A stretch of DNA of 64,000 bases from Diatrype stigma (GCA_022225965.2 JAKJXP020000032.1:310001-374000); one strand, 5' to 3'; shown: positions 1-11,815, numbered from the stretch's first letter. Notes: a model not told the origin generated them from the sequence alone. Translations and numbers: made by a program.

Positions 1-1650
1 ACGCGCTCTTTCGCGAATACATCATATTCACCATAGCTGATACAAAATGAGTGCTTGTATGCTCATACAGCCGGGTAATGGATTACGAGGAGCTAGTGTC
101 CCGGGAGCGATCGATAGACGCGTGGGTGTCGCAGTTAGTGATACTACAAGTGAGTGTCTAAGTGGAGGAAGCCCCTGGCTGAAGATCAGTAGCCGCTGGC
201 GTGCGGAGTACTGAGCATAATCCGGCAGTTCCGAAAGATAGTATGCCCGGTACAGTAGCCTTGGCGACCTCTATGCCTTTACAACTATTGCGCATGTCGT
301 AGGGCTGAGAGGGTAGGATACTGCTGAATGTTGAAGTAGTATGTGACAATGTGTATAGGTAGCTAAGGAAGGGAGAGGGGAGGGGCCTATTTACCACCGT
401 CTTCCGTGACGAGCTTACATATCTTGCTGCCCGAAGAGCTTCACATGATCAATGCCGCAGTAAGGAGTAAATCGAATAAGATGTTCTCGTAGACGTTGGT
501 GTGTGCTCTTCAGAGCAAAAAGGTCCAAGGTCCCTGCCGTATTTATCCTGCGTGGAAGAGATCATGAAGGATAACCAGCTCAGGCAATAAGGCGCCACAA
601 AGCCGCGGTCGGACTTGGCCTAATTAATTTCCGGACAGCTTCAACTACCTAGCGCCGTGTGTTATTCGTTCTCTTTGTCTGATTCTCTCACGGTGGACGA
701 ATTGGTTGTACGATACATGCGAGGTAGTTCAGGGAATCGTGTACAGGTCGAGTCAGTCGCATAGTTACCTAGTAGTCAGCATCAATGACGTCCCTTCTTG
801 AAGAAAGACTGATTAAACTTCGCATACATATTCCTTATATGATCGTATTAGCAAGACCCAAGATCTCTAGTACGGGGATAAGGAACTACGCCGGATATGG
901 CTGTACCCGGCTGGAACCCCAGAGCCCCCTGCGATTCGGTGCGATGAGCATCTTGTTAGTGTCTCCGCAGATGGACAAACGGCCGAGCTAACCTATCAGC
1001 CTATCAATGTCAAGAAACATGACGATGTGGGGTGGTAGGGCTCGATAACCCGACCGTAAGGGCCTGTTTTGTTTCGAGGTTTCTCTCTCAGTGGCAAAAG
1101 GAGTTCCGAGGCAGAAGTCATGGAGTCAATGTTACGTATGAACAACCATGCGCTCAGCCTGAGCGCAGCCACGAGCATCTAGACTTACTTCACACCAAAT
1201 CTCACACCAAGTATCGTTTCCTTTCGACGGGTATGGCTTACCGTAGTGATATACTGTATGCGCTAGTCTTACACGGTCCAGACTGTCGGCTCACTTTCGT
1301 GAGAACCCAACATACTGGAGACTATTTTTTAGATTCTGCACCGTTCATGCAGCAGCGGCCCCCCTTTCCCATGTATACAGCCAATGACTGGGCCATGCTG
1401 ATATCGAACTGCAGATATACCTGGTATACATAAAGAACAACCCACCAATGTAAGGCCTTGCTAGTACTGTTGGAACTTGGATCTGTTGGAACTAGTTGGA
1501 ACCAACAAGGCCGCACCCGCTGTTCATCGGTTCTACAATCCGAGGGCGTGGTGTCGTGCTGTAATTAGCAGCTTAGCCAAATCTATCCAACATCCACTCG
1601 GCTTTGCTATCCTGCCAGTTTATCGGTCGTCGAATTGTGCCTAAAGTATC
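1..1650. other. intergenic, no gene recognised
   Basis: No open frame here has recognisable protein features or a splice pattern that extends it. The open stretches are short and overlap on both strands, as random sequence would. The last hundred bases are the presumed promoter and leader of the P450 that starts at 1651. Confidence 0.6.
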
Positions 1651-3628
1651 ATGGCAGGACTCGATATGCTCAAAGGGTCGCCGCGACTTCTTCTGTTGTT
1701 GTCCGTCGTCTACATATGCTATCTTGGGATCTACAGGCTGTTTCTCCACCCATTGCGCAAGGTTCCCGGGCCGTGGTACGCCGCCGTGTCCTATTGGTAT
1801 GAGTTCTACCACGATGTGATCCGCGACGGACATTACGTTAAGGAGTACCCGCGCCTCCATGAGAAATATGGTGAGCCAATCGCCTAGGCCAATCGCCTGG
1901 CCATAGGTTCATATCCTAAATTCTCAACTATCTTTATATGTTCAACTTGGCTAACGGTCGCTAGGGCCAATTGTCAGGGTCAGCCCCGACCGGGTGCACG
2001 TTGATGATGCCAACTACTTTCGCGAGTAAGTATAGACCGGCGTGGGATCTATTCAAACGGGATGCAACTAACCCAAGAACCTCAGAGTATACCGTCTCGG
2101 GTCGAAGTATTATAAAGATCCAGACTACTATCCCAGAGGTGGAGGAGTGGAAAACTCCATAATCATGTTGATCGACCCCGAAGTGCACAAAGACCGCCAC
2201 GGTGTCGTCAAACCATTGTTTTCGGTCAAGGGGGTCGAGCAATTGGCGCCTGTCGCGTTGAATAACGTCTCGCGGATGATCGCGAAGATGAACGCGTCCT
2301 TCGACAAGGGGTTGCCGGTGGATCTGACCAGACTTATCCGCCTTCTCACGGTATGAGTACAGCATAAACTTCGTCGCGTTCAATCTACTAACCAGAATCT
2401 AATAGATTGACACCATAATGGTACTGCTGTTCAACAAGAATATGAACCTGCTCGAGTCAGAAGAGGAAGAGCCCCAATTCGCCGGCACCATGAAAATGTT
2501 TGCGGACAACTTCTTAGTCATGAAGCACTTTGCAATACTGGCGCGACTGTCGGCACAGATACCGGAAAGCTGGGCGGAGAAGCTTATTCCCGGCTATGTG
2601 CCATTTCGTAAGGTAAGTTGAACTCTCTCGACAGCTTGAATAGGGGCTGGAGATCCTATGACCCGCTGACCGGGTTTATAGCAAAGCTCTAAGTGGATCC
2701 ACGACATCAAGAACCAGAAAAAGCGTGATGGCCTTTACGTGACTGAGGAAGGTGGAAGAAGCACGTACTTCGACCTCCTCTTAGACGCCAATAAGTCAAG
2801 GGGGTATGAAGCCTTCAATGAAGAGGTCCTCATCGATGAAGCGCTGGCCATGTGCTTCGCCGGAACAGATACCACAAGCTTTGCTCTCAGTCTTGGCGCC
2901 TACCATCTCGTGTCAAACCCGACAAAGCTACAAACGCTGCGCGAAGAGCTTGACGGAGTTCCAGCGAATGCTGCCGGGCTACTTGAATACCGTGACGTTC
3001 GCGCTCTGCCGTACCTGGTAAGTACCGACCTTTGATCTGTCAATGCATGAACTGGGTGATGGGCGATACTGACTCTTCTGGGCCTAGACCGCTGTGATCA
3101 AGGAGATTCTCAGAATTTCCCCTCCGGTCCCTGGAATTATCCCTCGTAGAGTGCCCGTAGGTGGTGCAACAGTCGCAGGCTATTATCTTGCCGCTGGAGT
3201 AAGCACAAGACCTTCCTCTGTTCTAGGGTGCATTTGACTAACTGCGACCATAACAGACGACCGTTTCGTCAGCAATCGGCATGATCACCCATGACCCTGC
3301 CTTATTCTCGGAGCCCAACTCCTTTTTCCCAGAGAGATGGCTGAGCGATGACAGCAAAGATCTAGAGAAATGGTTCCTCGTGTTCAGCAGGGGGTCTCGA
3401 GGGTGCTTGGGTCAAAAGTCAGTACCATGGACGCTCCTGGCCGTGTTTCATCCGCTTACCGTTCACAGTGTTGCTTACCTGGAGCTTTACGTGGTCCTCG
3501 CCAACTTATTCAGGCGTTTCGACATGACTTTATATAAGACGGACGAGACTACTGTCCAATGGAAGGAGAGCGCTGCGGCTCGGCTGTGTAATCATGTCAA
3601 AGTCACGGTTGACTCGGTGAGGAGGTAG
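1651..3628 (+). CDS. cytochrome P450 monooxygenase, 8 exons
   Basis: Predicted 506-residue heme-thiolate monooxygenase, anchored in the ER by an N-terminal membrane segment (about residues 10-30) that is followed by the proline-rich hinge KVPGPWY. Exons are 1651-1870, 1965-2025, 2086-2350, 2406-2612, 2682-3017, 3088-3198, 3257-3417 and 3469-3628. All junctions are GT-AG and keep phase, and the second intron has a CTAAC branch site. Diagnostic motifs are intact: I-helix AGTDTTS (311-317), ExxR as E369-I-L-R372, FFPERW, and the heme loop FSRGSRGCLG (443-452) with the cysteine ligand C450. The N-terminal half recalls the fungal group that includes CYP58-type enzymes of secondary metabolism, but I cannot assign a family or substrate. 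No biosynthetic core gene (PKS, NRPS, terpene cyclase) lies in the window, so it may be an orphan P450. Confidence 0.9.
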
Positions 3629-4022
3629 CCCTCGGTGTAATGTATTTAGGTAGTAGACTTTGCATATGAATACACAGCGTATGCCAATTTTCTAGGCTAG
3701 TTTATGACCGCTATTGGAAGCATTGGCTTGTCTTTGTTTGGTTCACCTCCTTGCTATCTGGGACGATTGCACTAGTTTCATGTGAATTTCTTTGTTTTCT
3801 TAAGACCGGTAATCGCTGATACGTTTTTCCTTCACCCAAACAAAACCTGCGCTCTCGTACAAGTGTCTTTGTTTTTCAACCAAGGGGGTCTTTAAATTGG
3901 GGGGTTTCACCCATCGCAGCGTAGCCTTGGTCTCTACGGTACTCCTCAGTCTACCAAGCACAACACACCTTCCGTCATCCAACTCTACATCATCCTCTAC
4001 GCCTAAGCGCAACTTCGCTACA
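3629..4022. other. intergenic spacer and leader of the kinase gene
   Basis: Spacer between the P450 stop and the kinase ATG. The kinase frame stays open upstream of 4023 back to about 3897, but without an ATG, so this part is read as 5' leader. Confidence 0.5.
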
Positions 4023-5606
4023 ATGTCCGAGACAAGCGGAAAATCGTCGACGGTGGGACAAGATGCAGAGAAACCCTACAGATATAAATACAGGAATGTC
4101 ATGATTATGGATGATGTAGAAGACCTGGAAGACTACGAGCCTGGAGGTCTTGCTCCCTTGGATATCGGAGACACACTTGGCGACAGGTTCCAAATCATAT
4201 ATAAGCTTGGCTACGGTGGTATTGCCACTATCTGGCTATGTTGGGAACTTGCCACGGAGAAGTGGAGAGCGGTCAAAGTGAACGCTGCGAGCCGTTCTTC
4301 AGACGACTGTCCGGACCTAATGGCTATGCAACATATGAAAGAGCACGGTGTAACACAAGAGCAGCTTGAAGCCAATCACATCGTCATGCCATTGGAGACC
4401 TTCTGGGAGGAAACGCCAAATGGCAGACATCTGTGCTCAGTTCTGCCAGTGCTTGGGCCTAAGTTGTTAGACTGGAGGTCGGACGTCCTGGGGAAGGATG
4501 TTGAGCGCGTCGATACTGACCGCGTCGACGATCTCTGCTATCAAGTTGCGGAGGGGCTAAGCTTCCTGCATAGCAAAGGGCTTTGCCATGGAGATTTCAG
4601 ACCGCAAAATATCCTGATGAAGCTCAAACCCGGGTGTCTCGACCATTTGTCCAGGGACGACATGTGTGATATTCTCGGGACTCCGGATTCCGCGAACGTG
4701 TGGACGACTACCGGTGGAAGAAGCGAACACGCACCCCGAGAAGTGGTAATTGCAGCGGCCTGGCAACGAATCCAGGACTTTGTAATAGATGAGGTCGCAA
4801 TCGTCGACTTTGGGGAAGCATACAAAGCCAATGACCGCCCGAAGGACTTCGGTATACCACCGCCATATGCAAGCCCAGAAGTACTCTTCAACAAAGGTCG
4901 TGTTGGTTTCGAGAGCGACGTCTGGTCTCTTGCCGCTACACTTCTCGAGGTCAGGATCAATAGGCGCGGAGGTGATGATGCCGCTGACGCTATACGATGT
5001 TATGAGCGTTTCGCTGGACCCATACCACCGTATTATCGCTCAGAGGCGAAGCAGATCTTGATTGACCATGAACTTGACATCGCGGATGAGGATGATCAAG
5101 ATTCCGACTCGGCATCCGGAGCGCTACAGCTTCTTACGGGTCCTTTAGATCTTGCCTGGGATTGGCAAGAAGAAAGGGATGCCGAAGCGAAAGGGTTTAG
5201 TCATCCACTGGAAATGAGGTTGGGTGCAGAGCAATTCGCTTACGGACTTGAGCCACACCCACAAAGGCCTGGGAGACAGAGAACGATGTTGCTCAGATAC
5301 CACTTGTCAAGGGATGAGGTTCTCGACTTTTCCGACCTGCTCAGACAAATGTTCAAGTATAAGCCAGAGGAGAGAATAAGCACTACTCAGGTGTTGTCAC
5401 ATCGATGGTTCAAGAGGCAACATGCTTCACGCAAAGAGCGCCGTTCAATATTGAAGAATCATTGGATAGGGCCAGCAATCATTGGGCTACTGGCCTTCGT
5501 TATTTGGGTTCTGTGGAATCGACCCCGAGGAGCAGCAACGGAAACCCCCAAGAAGGGAGAGGGTTATATTCCGTGGAACGCAATTATTTTGTTCTTCTTC
5601 TTGTAA
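4023..5606 (+). CDS. SRPK-like protein kinase with C-terminal membrane anchor
   Basis: Intronless frame of 527 residues. The kinase domain follows the fungal SRPK-like pattern: glycine loop LGYGGIATIW (62-71), ATP-binding lysine K85 in AVK, catalytic loop HGDFRPQN (189-196) with D191, DFG at 262-264, and SPE at the end of the activation segment. Two positions differ from canonical kinases: HRD is HGD, and the catalytic-loop lysine is arginine (R193). An acidic insert follows the activation segment. Residues 480-498 form a clear hydrophobic helix and the last ten residues are hydrophobic too, so the enzyme is probably tail-anchored. ATG 4023 was chosen because the upstream open frame has no ATG and because the paralogue at 57678 begins at the same point of the alignment (shared YRNVxIMD). 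SR-protein phosphorylation is a family inference only. Confidence 0.85.
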   Translation: MSETSGKSSTVGQDAEKPYRYKYRNVMIMDDVEDLEDYEPGGLAPLDIGDTLGDRFQIIYKLGYGGIATIWLCWELATEKWRAVKVNAASRSSDDCPDLMAMQHMKEHGVTQEQLEANHIVMPLETFWEETPNGRHLCSVLPVLGPKLLDWRSDVLGKDVERVDTDRVDDLCYQVAEGLSFLHSKGLCHGDFRPQNILMKLKPGCLDHLSRDDMCDILGTPDSANVWTTTGGRSEHAPREVVIAAAWQRIQDFVIDEVAIVDFGEAYKANDRPKDFGIPPPYASPEVLFNKGRVGFESDVWSLAATLLEVRINRRGGDDAADAIRCYERFAGPIPPYYRSEAKQILIDHELDIADEDDQDSDSASGALQLLTGPLDLAWDWQEERDAEAKGFSHPLEMRLGAEQFAYGLEPHPQRPGRQRTMLLRYHLSRDEVLDFSDLLRQMFKYKPEERISTTQVLSHRWFKRQHASRKERRSILKNHWIGPAIIGLLAFVIWVLWNRPRGAATETPKKGEGYIPWNAIILFFFL

Positions 5607-6152
5607 ATAGGGACGCAACCGTAACAAAGACAGCTTTAAGCCTGTATAGTGAAGTAGCACTGAATACTTTTTGAATATATAGCACGACTTTGATACCAAT
5701 ACGCTTTACACTAACCTAACGTCCCACAGCTTTTCTTACCATGATGAAATGAAGCTCATTGTGACAATATCTCCTCGTAATGTTGGAGATTCTACCAGCG
5801 CTTTACGGTACATGGCCCAACCTCTCTAGATAGAGGACTGAAAGCCACGAGACGGGCCAGGAGGGCACAAAGAGAATAATGACTTGACATTCTTATTTTC
5901 CATAGCGCCCATAGTATATAGATACGATAAAGACGTAGTAACGTCTACATTCACGTTTGCGGTAGTCGTTGATCCCGCTTTGTATACCTCTTTATATGCA
6001 CTATTCATACAGAAATCTGGTTCTTTATGCCTCGAAAACAAGAAAAGGAGTAATATGTAACAGTCTACGAGGCTTTCGGTTCGCTCTTATTGTGAAGAGG
6101 ATTGCGTCCTATCATCAGTCTAATATACACATATATTCAATCGAAGCCGAAT
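5607..6152. other. intergenic, nothing recognised
   Basis: Presumed 3' end of the kinase transcript, then AT-leaning spacer. No coding or repeat signal was seen. Confidence 0.5.
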
Positions 6153-6825
6153 ATGAGCAACCTTCCTAGTAGAGATAAATATCAGCATCCAAACTCTCGT
6201 CAAGCCGCAAAGGGTAATCGTAATCGGCGTCAAGGCTCTGCCAATGTACTGAATGCATCACAGTACCTACCGCCCGCTCCGTTAGAGACTGATAGATCTC
6301 TTGAGTGGAATAAAGGCGATCCAAGTCCACATGGGGGTCCATTACCTTTCGATTACAAAGATAGAGTATTACGAGAAATTAGAAGCTATGGGGACGGAAC
6401 TCGCAGAAGCCCATTGGTTCGCCCTCCCTGCATTTATTTCCATGTATAGTTGAAATTATAGAGAAATATTAACAACGTTAGGTTATATGGTCCAACGATG
6501 AGGTTGTTGTTTTAGAGGAAGAGATGCCCAAAGTACTCGAAGCTCATAATAACCTCGCTTCTTATATTGCGAGAGATCTGGGACTTACTCATATATGGAT
6601 TCGGTAAGCAAGAGAAAATGACAGCATGTTCAATAATCAGAACAATCAGCGGAAATCCTAGCTAACAGATTGAAGCAAGATGGCACATCCTGTAGAGACA
6701 AAGCGGAACCGAAATACGGGGATGAGGACTGGGACGAAGCAGTCGCAAGACCATCTAACTGTCTTGATAGGCACCAAGACGGACTGGATGCTCATTGCGG
6801 GCCACATATTTGTTCTCAGGTCTAA
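6153..6825 (+). CDS. hypothetical protein, possible 3-exon gene (189 aa)
   Basis: I do not recognise this protein. ATG 6153 opens a polar N-terminal exon (6153-6443). A possible intron 6444-6481 (38 bases, unusually short) restores the frame into exon 6482-6603, which reads coherently (VIWSNDEVVVLEEEMP and onward to GLTHIWIR). A GTAAGC donor at 6604 and an acceptor ending at 6668 lead to exon 6669-6825, which ends at TAA. Total 189 residues, with no membrane segment or known motif. The first intron is shorter than usual and the second has no well-placed branch site. The locus could therefore be a decaying gene, or a longer gene whose last exon uses the other open frame at 6680-6991. Confidence 0.35.
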
Positions 6826-9703
6826 TGGTGATATGACACTAGAGTTAATGCCGGAGAGCCAGATGTGGCCCGATGAACGTACAGGAGAGCCCCGGCGTGT
6901 CAAAGAGTTTTGGAAATGGGATGAAAATGGTACGTTGCGGCAGAAACACAGAAACAATGAGCTCAGGAGTATGAAGTCGTGGAGGAATTAAGGGGGATGT
7001 TATGAAAAACAGGGAGGATGATACTCCCCCCTTCCTATTGGAGCAAATGTTTCACGCTGGCCTTGGAAACTCCAAAAATAGGAAAGCTGTTTCTTTGGGC
7101 ATCTCAATATCGGTTCACCTGGTAATGTCTATGTATGTATCATCGTTAGCAATCCATGCTATACTATCAATTCATCTACGCAACGGAGAGGCCACGGTTA
7201 AGGGAGGGCTGTTACCGCTTAATGGGCTTATCCTTTTCCCTGCCCATCTTCGTACATCGTAGGTAATCTTAAGGCAGGACTGTAAGTAATATATATCATG
7301 TATAACAACAGGTATAGGCACAAGAATAGTGATGACCGTGGCGCAGGAGAGGTAGGTTATTGGACTGGTTAGTTGGCCTGTCTGAGGCGCATCTTGCTGA
7401 TAAGCTAGGCTATTGCAATGATGTGGCCTCTCACTTCATAGCCAGTGGGATCCAGCTACGTCGATCGGTATCCTAACTTGTGAATACGGAACATCGTCCA
7501 ATGGTTCTCAAAGCCTGCCGGATTGTGGATGAAGCCGGTCCAGTTATGGACGAGGTGTTGGTAGACGTCGACGCCGTTCCCCCGCTCCGGAAATCGGGCG
7601 TCGTTTTGCCACCCTGCTACTTGGCTAATGTCACATGAAAAATAAGTAAACCCTTGTGAATACATCGGTTATGAATACTTGCGGCTGGTTGGGTCTTGGC
7701 CTACCTCTAGACTTCGTTGGAAGTCGAGTAGTATTTGCTATCATCGGCGACGTACAGCTGCCTGACTGTTTCAATGATTGGTTAGTGTGTCGCCTAAGTA
7801 GGCATACGAGTCGAAGATCAACACTTATCAGTATGCTCTGAGGCTTTACCCCTATTCGATGACAGGCCCATATTAAAGGATCTCCAGCTGTATCTCTATC
7901 TTTCAGGCCATATTCAGATCGAAAGTGAGGCGTTGCACCCAACCCAATGTATGCTACTCACCACCACGATCACGGGGCTGTGATTGGGATTGCCACCTAG
8001 CACCGAACTGCTTGATGATGTGTAAGTCCAAGCCGAGTTATCCAAGGCTCGATCATAAACACCCACCAACGTCATACTCAGCCAAGAAGTATGCAGAATT
8101 AGTAATCAGGTATCGTCGGTCGTCGGTCGTCGGACTTGATACTCTAGACTTGAATAGGTCAACTATATAGGAATGCTTTATCGCAATCTCGAAACGGTCG
8201 GGATCTTGTCATGCCTGAAGATTGGAAAAGGGGGTATATACTACTTCGTACTACGAATACAACCAAACATGTACATATAGTGGCCCCTGTTAGCCGATAG
8301 CAAGAGCCCACTGAATAGGCTGGTAGGCCGCTGAACAGACTTGTGAGCACGTGGAGTAGTAAGGTCCTGTCAGGGAACTCCCGGGCGTTCCAGCGGTTTT
8401 GTGCCCTATACATACAACATACAACATACAAGGTTGTAGGGTAGCATCACCCCACACGCCCACTGGCACTAATGCATCGGGGACGTGCCGACCACCAGTT
8501 GCCCAATGCCACCGCTGTCTGGACTGTCATCATCAATTGGCGTCTTGTGTTTGGCGAATTGGATCTTCTACAGGAACGCGACGTCAGCGCTGGGCCCCCC
8601 GATACTAGCTACATAACCACTAGCTACATACATAGCCTCAGTCCCTTTGGGCTTCCTGGCTTCCAAGGGTTTTCATCCAAGCAATCCTTTCCTTCTCGCA
8701 ACATCTGAAATCATACTGACTGACTGCAGGTGTTATGACTCAACCTTGCAACCTACTGACCATCTAGACTAATCTATACTGGCTACAGCCCTCACTGACG
8801 GCCTCTGGCAAGTGATGGGAACATTCCAATGACTTCCAGGTTACCTACCCCCTTACCTACCAGCCTATTCAGCGTCCGGCTATGATTAGCATGTCGCATG
8901 TCGTTCGTTCATATTGCATCAGCCCCGGGACCCGTGTGGCACGCCTAATGCCAGATGCCTCCCTACTAGGTAGAACAAGGCGACAAGATAGGCGATAGGG
9001 TGCTGCTATAGCCATACCGCCATATCATCTCGTGGGGCCCTGCCGTTAGCCCATAATACGAGACGCATACAGACCGACCGCATGCACACCCATACCCATA
9101 CCCATACCCATACTCATCCCCATACCTACTGCTAATGCACACGTATACGCATACCTACGTGTGTGTTGTGACTACCTGTGACTAGGTCTGTTGCAGGTGT
9201 GTGGGCACGGATGATTGCTACCTGATAGGAAGAACTTCTCCCTATTCAGTGCCTTATTTAGTGTAGGTATGTATTCCTCCGATCCGTATCCAGTGATCCA
9301 ATCTTCCGAGTTTCCTGGTTCCATTTATCAAGTGACCGACCATTTTCCATGAAATCCTCGTCTCCGCATGAGCCGTAGAGAACATATTTCACTGTCTGAT
9401 TGTGCAACCGGTATCACTCATCGTTGTCACTTTCTACTTCTTGCTACTTTTTCCACAGAAGCTATTCACGTTCACTAGCTTTACACCAATTTTATACCCT
9501 GAACTACTACTCATCGAAAACTGTCCACCATCCCCTCAAGTTTGAAAATCCAGACAAGCTTGACAGTAGGGAACCCGAAGCTGTCCTCAAACGAGACCTC
9601 AGAGACTATGGCTACCATATTAGACATACATACCTGAAACAGGACCAAGTAACACCTCAAGCTTGAGCTCTCTTGACTTTACTGCTAGAAATCTCGAGGT
9701 CCC
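6826..9703. other. long intergenic region
   Basis: About 2.9 kb without a supported gene. The frame covering 6680-6991 might be a last exon of the preceding gene. Short direct repeats occur (CGTCGGT around 8115, ACATACA around 8410), with a CCCATA tract near 9087. The last few hundred bases are probably the promoter and leader of the sulfite-oxidase-like gene. Confidence 0.5.
9087..9116. repeat. (CCCATA)n microsatellite
   Basis: Four to five copies of the hexamer CCCATA, continuing into related degenerate copies up to about 9127. It lies in non-coding DNA. It resembles but is not the fungal telomere repeat. Confidence 0.8.
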
Positions 9704-11815
9704 ATGTCTGGGTCCTTCCCATGGCAGCTTGGGCGGGGGCTTCTCAACTTCTCGAGGCTATCACAACCGGCTGTCCAACCAGCCCCAAGCCTCAAGACGC
9801 AACCAACCCCGAACCTTGAGACACGACCTTTCAGCAGCTCTATAGTGAGAGATCTTGACGTTTCGTCTGCTTTTCGAGAAGCAAAACGGAAAGAAGTACA
9901 GTCCGCTCCAAGCTCGCCCTGCTCGCCACCCAAAGAAGTACAGCCCGCCCCAAGCTCGCCCTACCCGTCACTGAAAGAAGTTCAATTTCCTCCAAGCTCG
10001 CCCTGCCCGCCACCGAGAGAAGTACGGTCCGCTCCGAGCCCGCCATGCCCGCCATGCTCGCCCACTCGTCGACTGAGCCCCTTTCCGGCCCCTGCTGCGG
10101 GCGGTGGCCTCGCTTCGCTTCTCTTCACTCTTATCCAACCTGCCACTACTACCAACCCGCCCGAGATACAAGCAGAGCCTAAACCCACACCCCCATCGCC
10201 CATCCAGCAGACATCCAACGACAAGACCGATGATTTGCCCCAATACCACATTACCGAGATCAAGGAGCATGGGCCAGATTCGGAAAGACCGTGGGTTGTG
10301 TACGAGGACAAAGTTTACGATATCACGGAATGGGCAGGCGCTCATCCCGGTGGCGAGGTTATCCTTCGCGCTGCCGGAAGCAGCATTGAGCCATACTGGA
10401 ATATCTTAACTCAAAAGACGCCGTACATTCGCGAGACGCTTGAGCAACATCTCGTGGGTAAGGTCCACCCTGACGACCTTGTTGACGGGCGCCCTTCTCA
10501 AGAGTGTATTGAAGACCCATTCGAAACCGGCCCGAAACGAGACGAGAGGTTGCTTACCATCACCCCAAAACCGTGCAACGCCGAATCACCGGGCGACGAA
10601 GTCACCGAGTCTTCCCTGACGACGAAAGCAGTCGAAGACGCCCATGCCGAAGCTCACAACATCAACATCGAGTTGCCGGATGGCGAGGTCAAAAGTTATA
10701 CTCTGCACGACCTTGAAACCCACTTCAAGCAACACACAGTGTCCGCCGTGCTCCAATGTTCAGACAACCGCCGCAAGGATGTGGCGGTCCCCGCCAAGAA
10801 AACAAATGCTCTGCAATGGACAATCGGGGCCACTAGCTGCGCCAAGTGGGAGGGAGTGCGCCTGCGCGACGTCCTTGCTGATGCCGGCGTGCGGCTCGAC
10901 GACCCTCGTGACGACGCTCAGCACGTGCACTTCTCGGGCCTCGAGGCCCACGGCGCCAGCATTCCGATCACGTCAGCTCTCGACCCACGGGGCGAAGTCC
11001 TATTGGCCTTCAAGATGGACGGCCAGCTCCTGCCCCGCGACCACGGCTTCCCCGTTCGCGTCATCGTGCCAGCTCACGGAGCCGCCCGCTGCGTCAAATG
11101 GGTCAACAAGATTGTGGTCTCCGACGAGGAGAGCCCCACACAGTGGCAGCGGCGCGACCACAAGTGTTTTGGCCCAAACGAGACGGTCCAGGACTGGGAC
11201 AAGTACAAGTCCATCCAAGAAATGCCCATCACGCGCACACGCTTAGAAATTCTCCGGTCCAAGGTTCAAAACAGCGATATGGCGGTGGCCTCGGTCCATT
11301 CGAAAGGCGACCGCCAATTCGTAGAATTGGAGGGCTACGCGTACTCGCGTGGCGGGCACGAAATCCAACGCGTCGATGTCAACCTTGGTGGCGGCCAGAC
11401 GTGTGACCAAGCGAAGCTTCTCGAGGATTCGAGCGAGACGTGGTGCTGCAAGCGGTGGCGATCCAACAACACCCTACCACCATCACCACCATCACCAACC
11501 GTGGTCGACGCCAAGCAGCAGAAAGGCGGGATGGTGAAGACGAAAACGAAGGCGAAGGCAAAGATAAAAATGACTTTCGTAATCAAGGCCACGGACGATG
11601 CGTACAACACCCCGCCCGAGCACCACGCCAACATCTACAACATGAGGCGAAACCCTGCCACTGCCTGGCACCCCGTTGACTTCGAGTATGCGAGCCCGAA
11701 TGCGACTCCGGGTGCAGCAAGCGCGATTGCTGCCAAAAGAAATGAGGGGCCGCCTATTAAGGGCAGGCAGATGCTGATGAACCAGAGCAAGCGAGTATCT
11801 GGCTTGCATAGCTGA
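9704..11815 (+). CDS. sulfite-oxidase-like protein (cytochrome b5-like + molybdopterin domain), probably degenerate
   Basis: Intronless, 703 residues. The N-terminus is basic and hydroxylated with no early acidic residues, consistent with a mitochondrial presequence. Next comes a proline-rich repeat (about 64-118; units built on KEVQ-APSSPC-PP). A cytochrome b5-like domain (about 181-255) keeps HPGG (H214), but the usual second heme histidine is lysine (K238 in YWNILTQK). A molybdopterin oxidoreductase domain follows (about 270-535) with LQCSDNRR (C352 is the expected Mo-ligand cysteine), DHGFPVRVIVP and VKWV. The dimerisation-type domain (about 540-675) ends in AWHPVDF. The conserved FxxRNHxPxP segment with an active-site arginine is not found and is replaced by an alanine/glutamate-rich stretch. 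A lysine-rich KTKAKAK insert interrupts the last domain. The fold family is clear; sulfite oxidation is doubtful because cofactor residues are missing. Confidence 0.8.
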   Translation: MSGSFPWQLGRGLLNFSRLSQPAVQPAPSLKTQPTPNLETRPFSSSIVRDLDVSSAFREAKRKEVQSAPSSPCSPPKEVQPAPSSPYPSLKEVQFPPSSPCPPPREVRSAPSPPCPPCSPTRRLSPFPAPAAGGGLASLLFTLIQPATTTNPPEIQAEPKPTPPSPIQQTSNDKTDDLPQYHITEIKEHGPDSERPWVVYEDKVYDITEWAGAHPGGEVILRAAGSSIEPYWNILTQKTPYIRETLEQHLVGKVHPDDLVDGRPSQECIEDPFETGPKRDERLLTITPKPCNAESPGDEVTESSLTTKAVEDAHAEAHNINIELPDGEVKSYTLHDLETHFKQHTVSAVLQCSDNRRKDVAVPAKKTNALQWTIGATSCAKWEGVRLRDVLADAGVRLDDPRDDAQHVHFSGLEAHGASIPITSALDPRGEVLLAFKMDGQLLPRDHGFPVRVIVPAHGAARCVKWVNKIVVSDEESPTQWQRRDHKCFGPNETVQDWDKYKSIQEMPITRTRLEILRSKVQNSDMAVASVHSKGDRQFVELEGYAYSRGGHEIQRVDVNLGGGQTCDQAKLLEDSSETWCCKRWRSNNTLPPSPPSPTVVDAKQQKGGMVKTKTKAKAKIKMTFVIKATDDAYNTPPEHHANIYNMRRNPATAWHPVDFEYASPNATPGAASAIAAKRNEGPPIKGRQMLMNQSKRVSGLHS

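Noticed and set aside
9087..9127. Telomere-like CCCATA repeats
   Set aside because: The unit is not CCCTAA and coding DNA continues on both sides; treated as a microsatellite.
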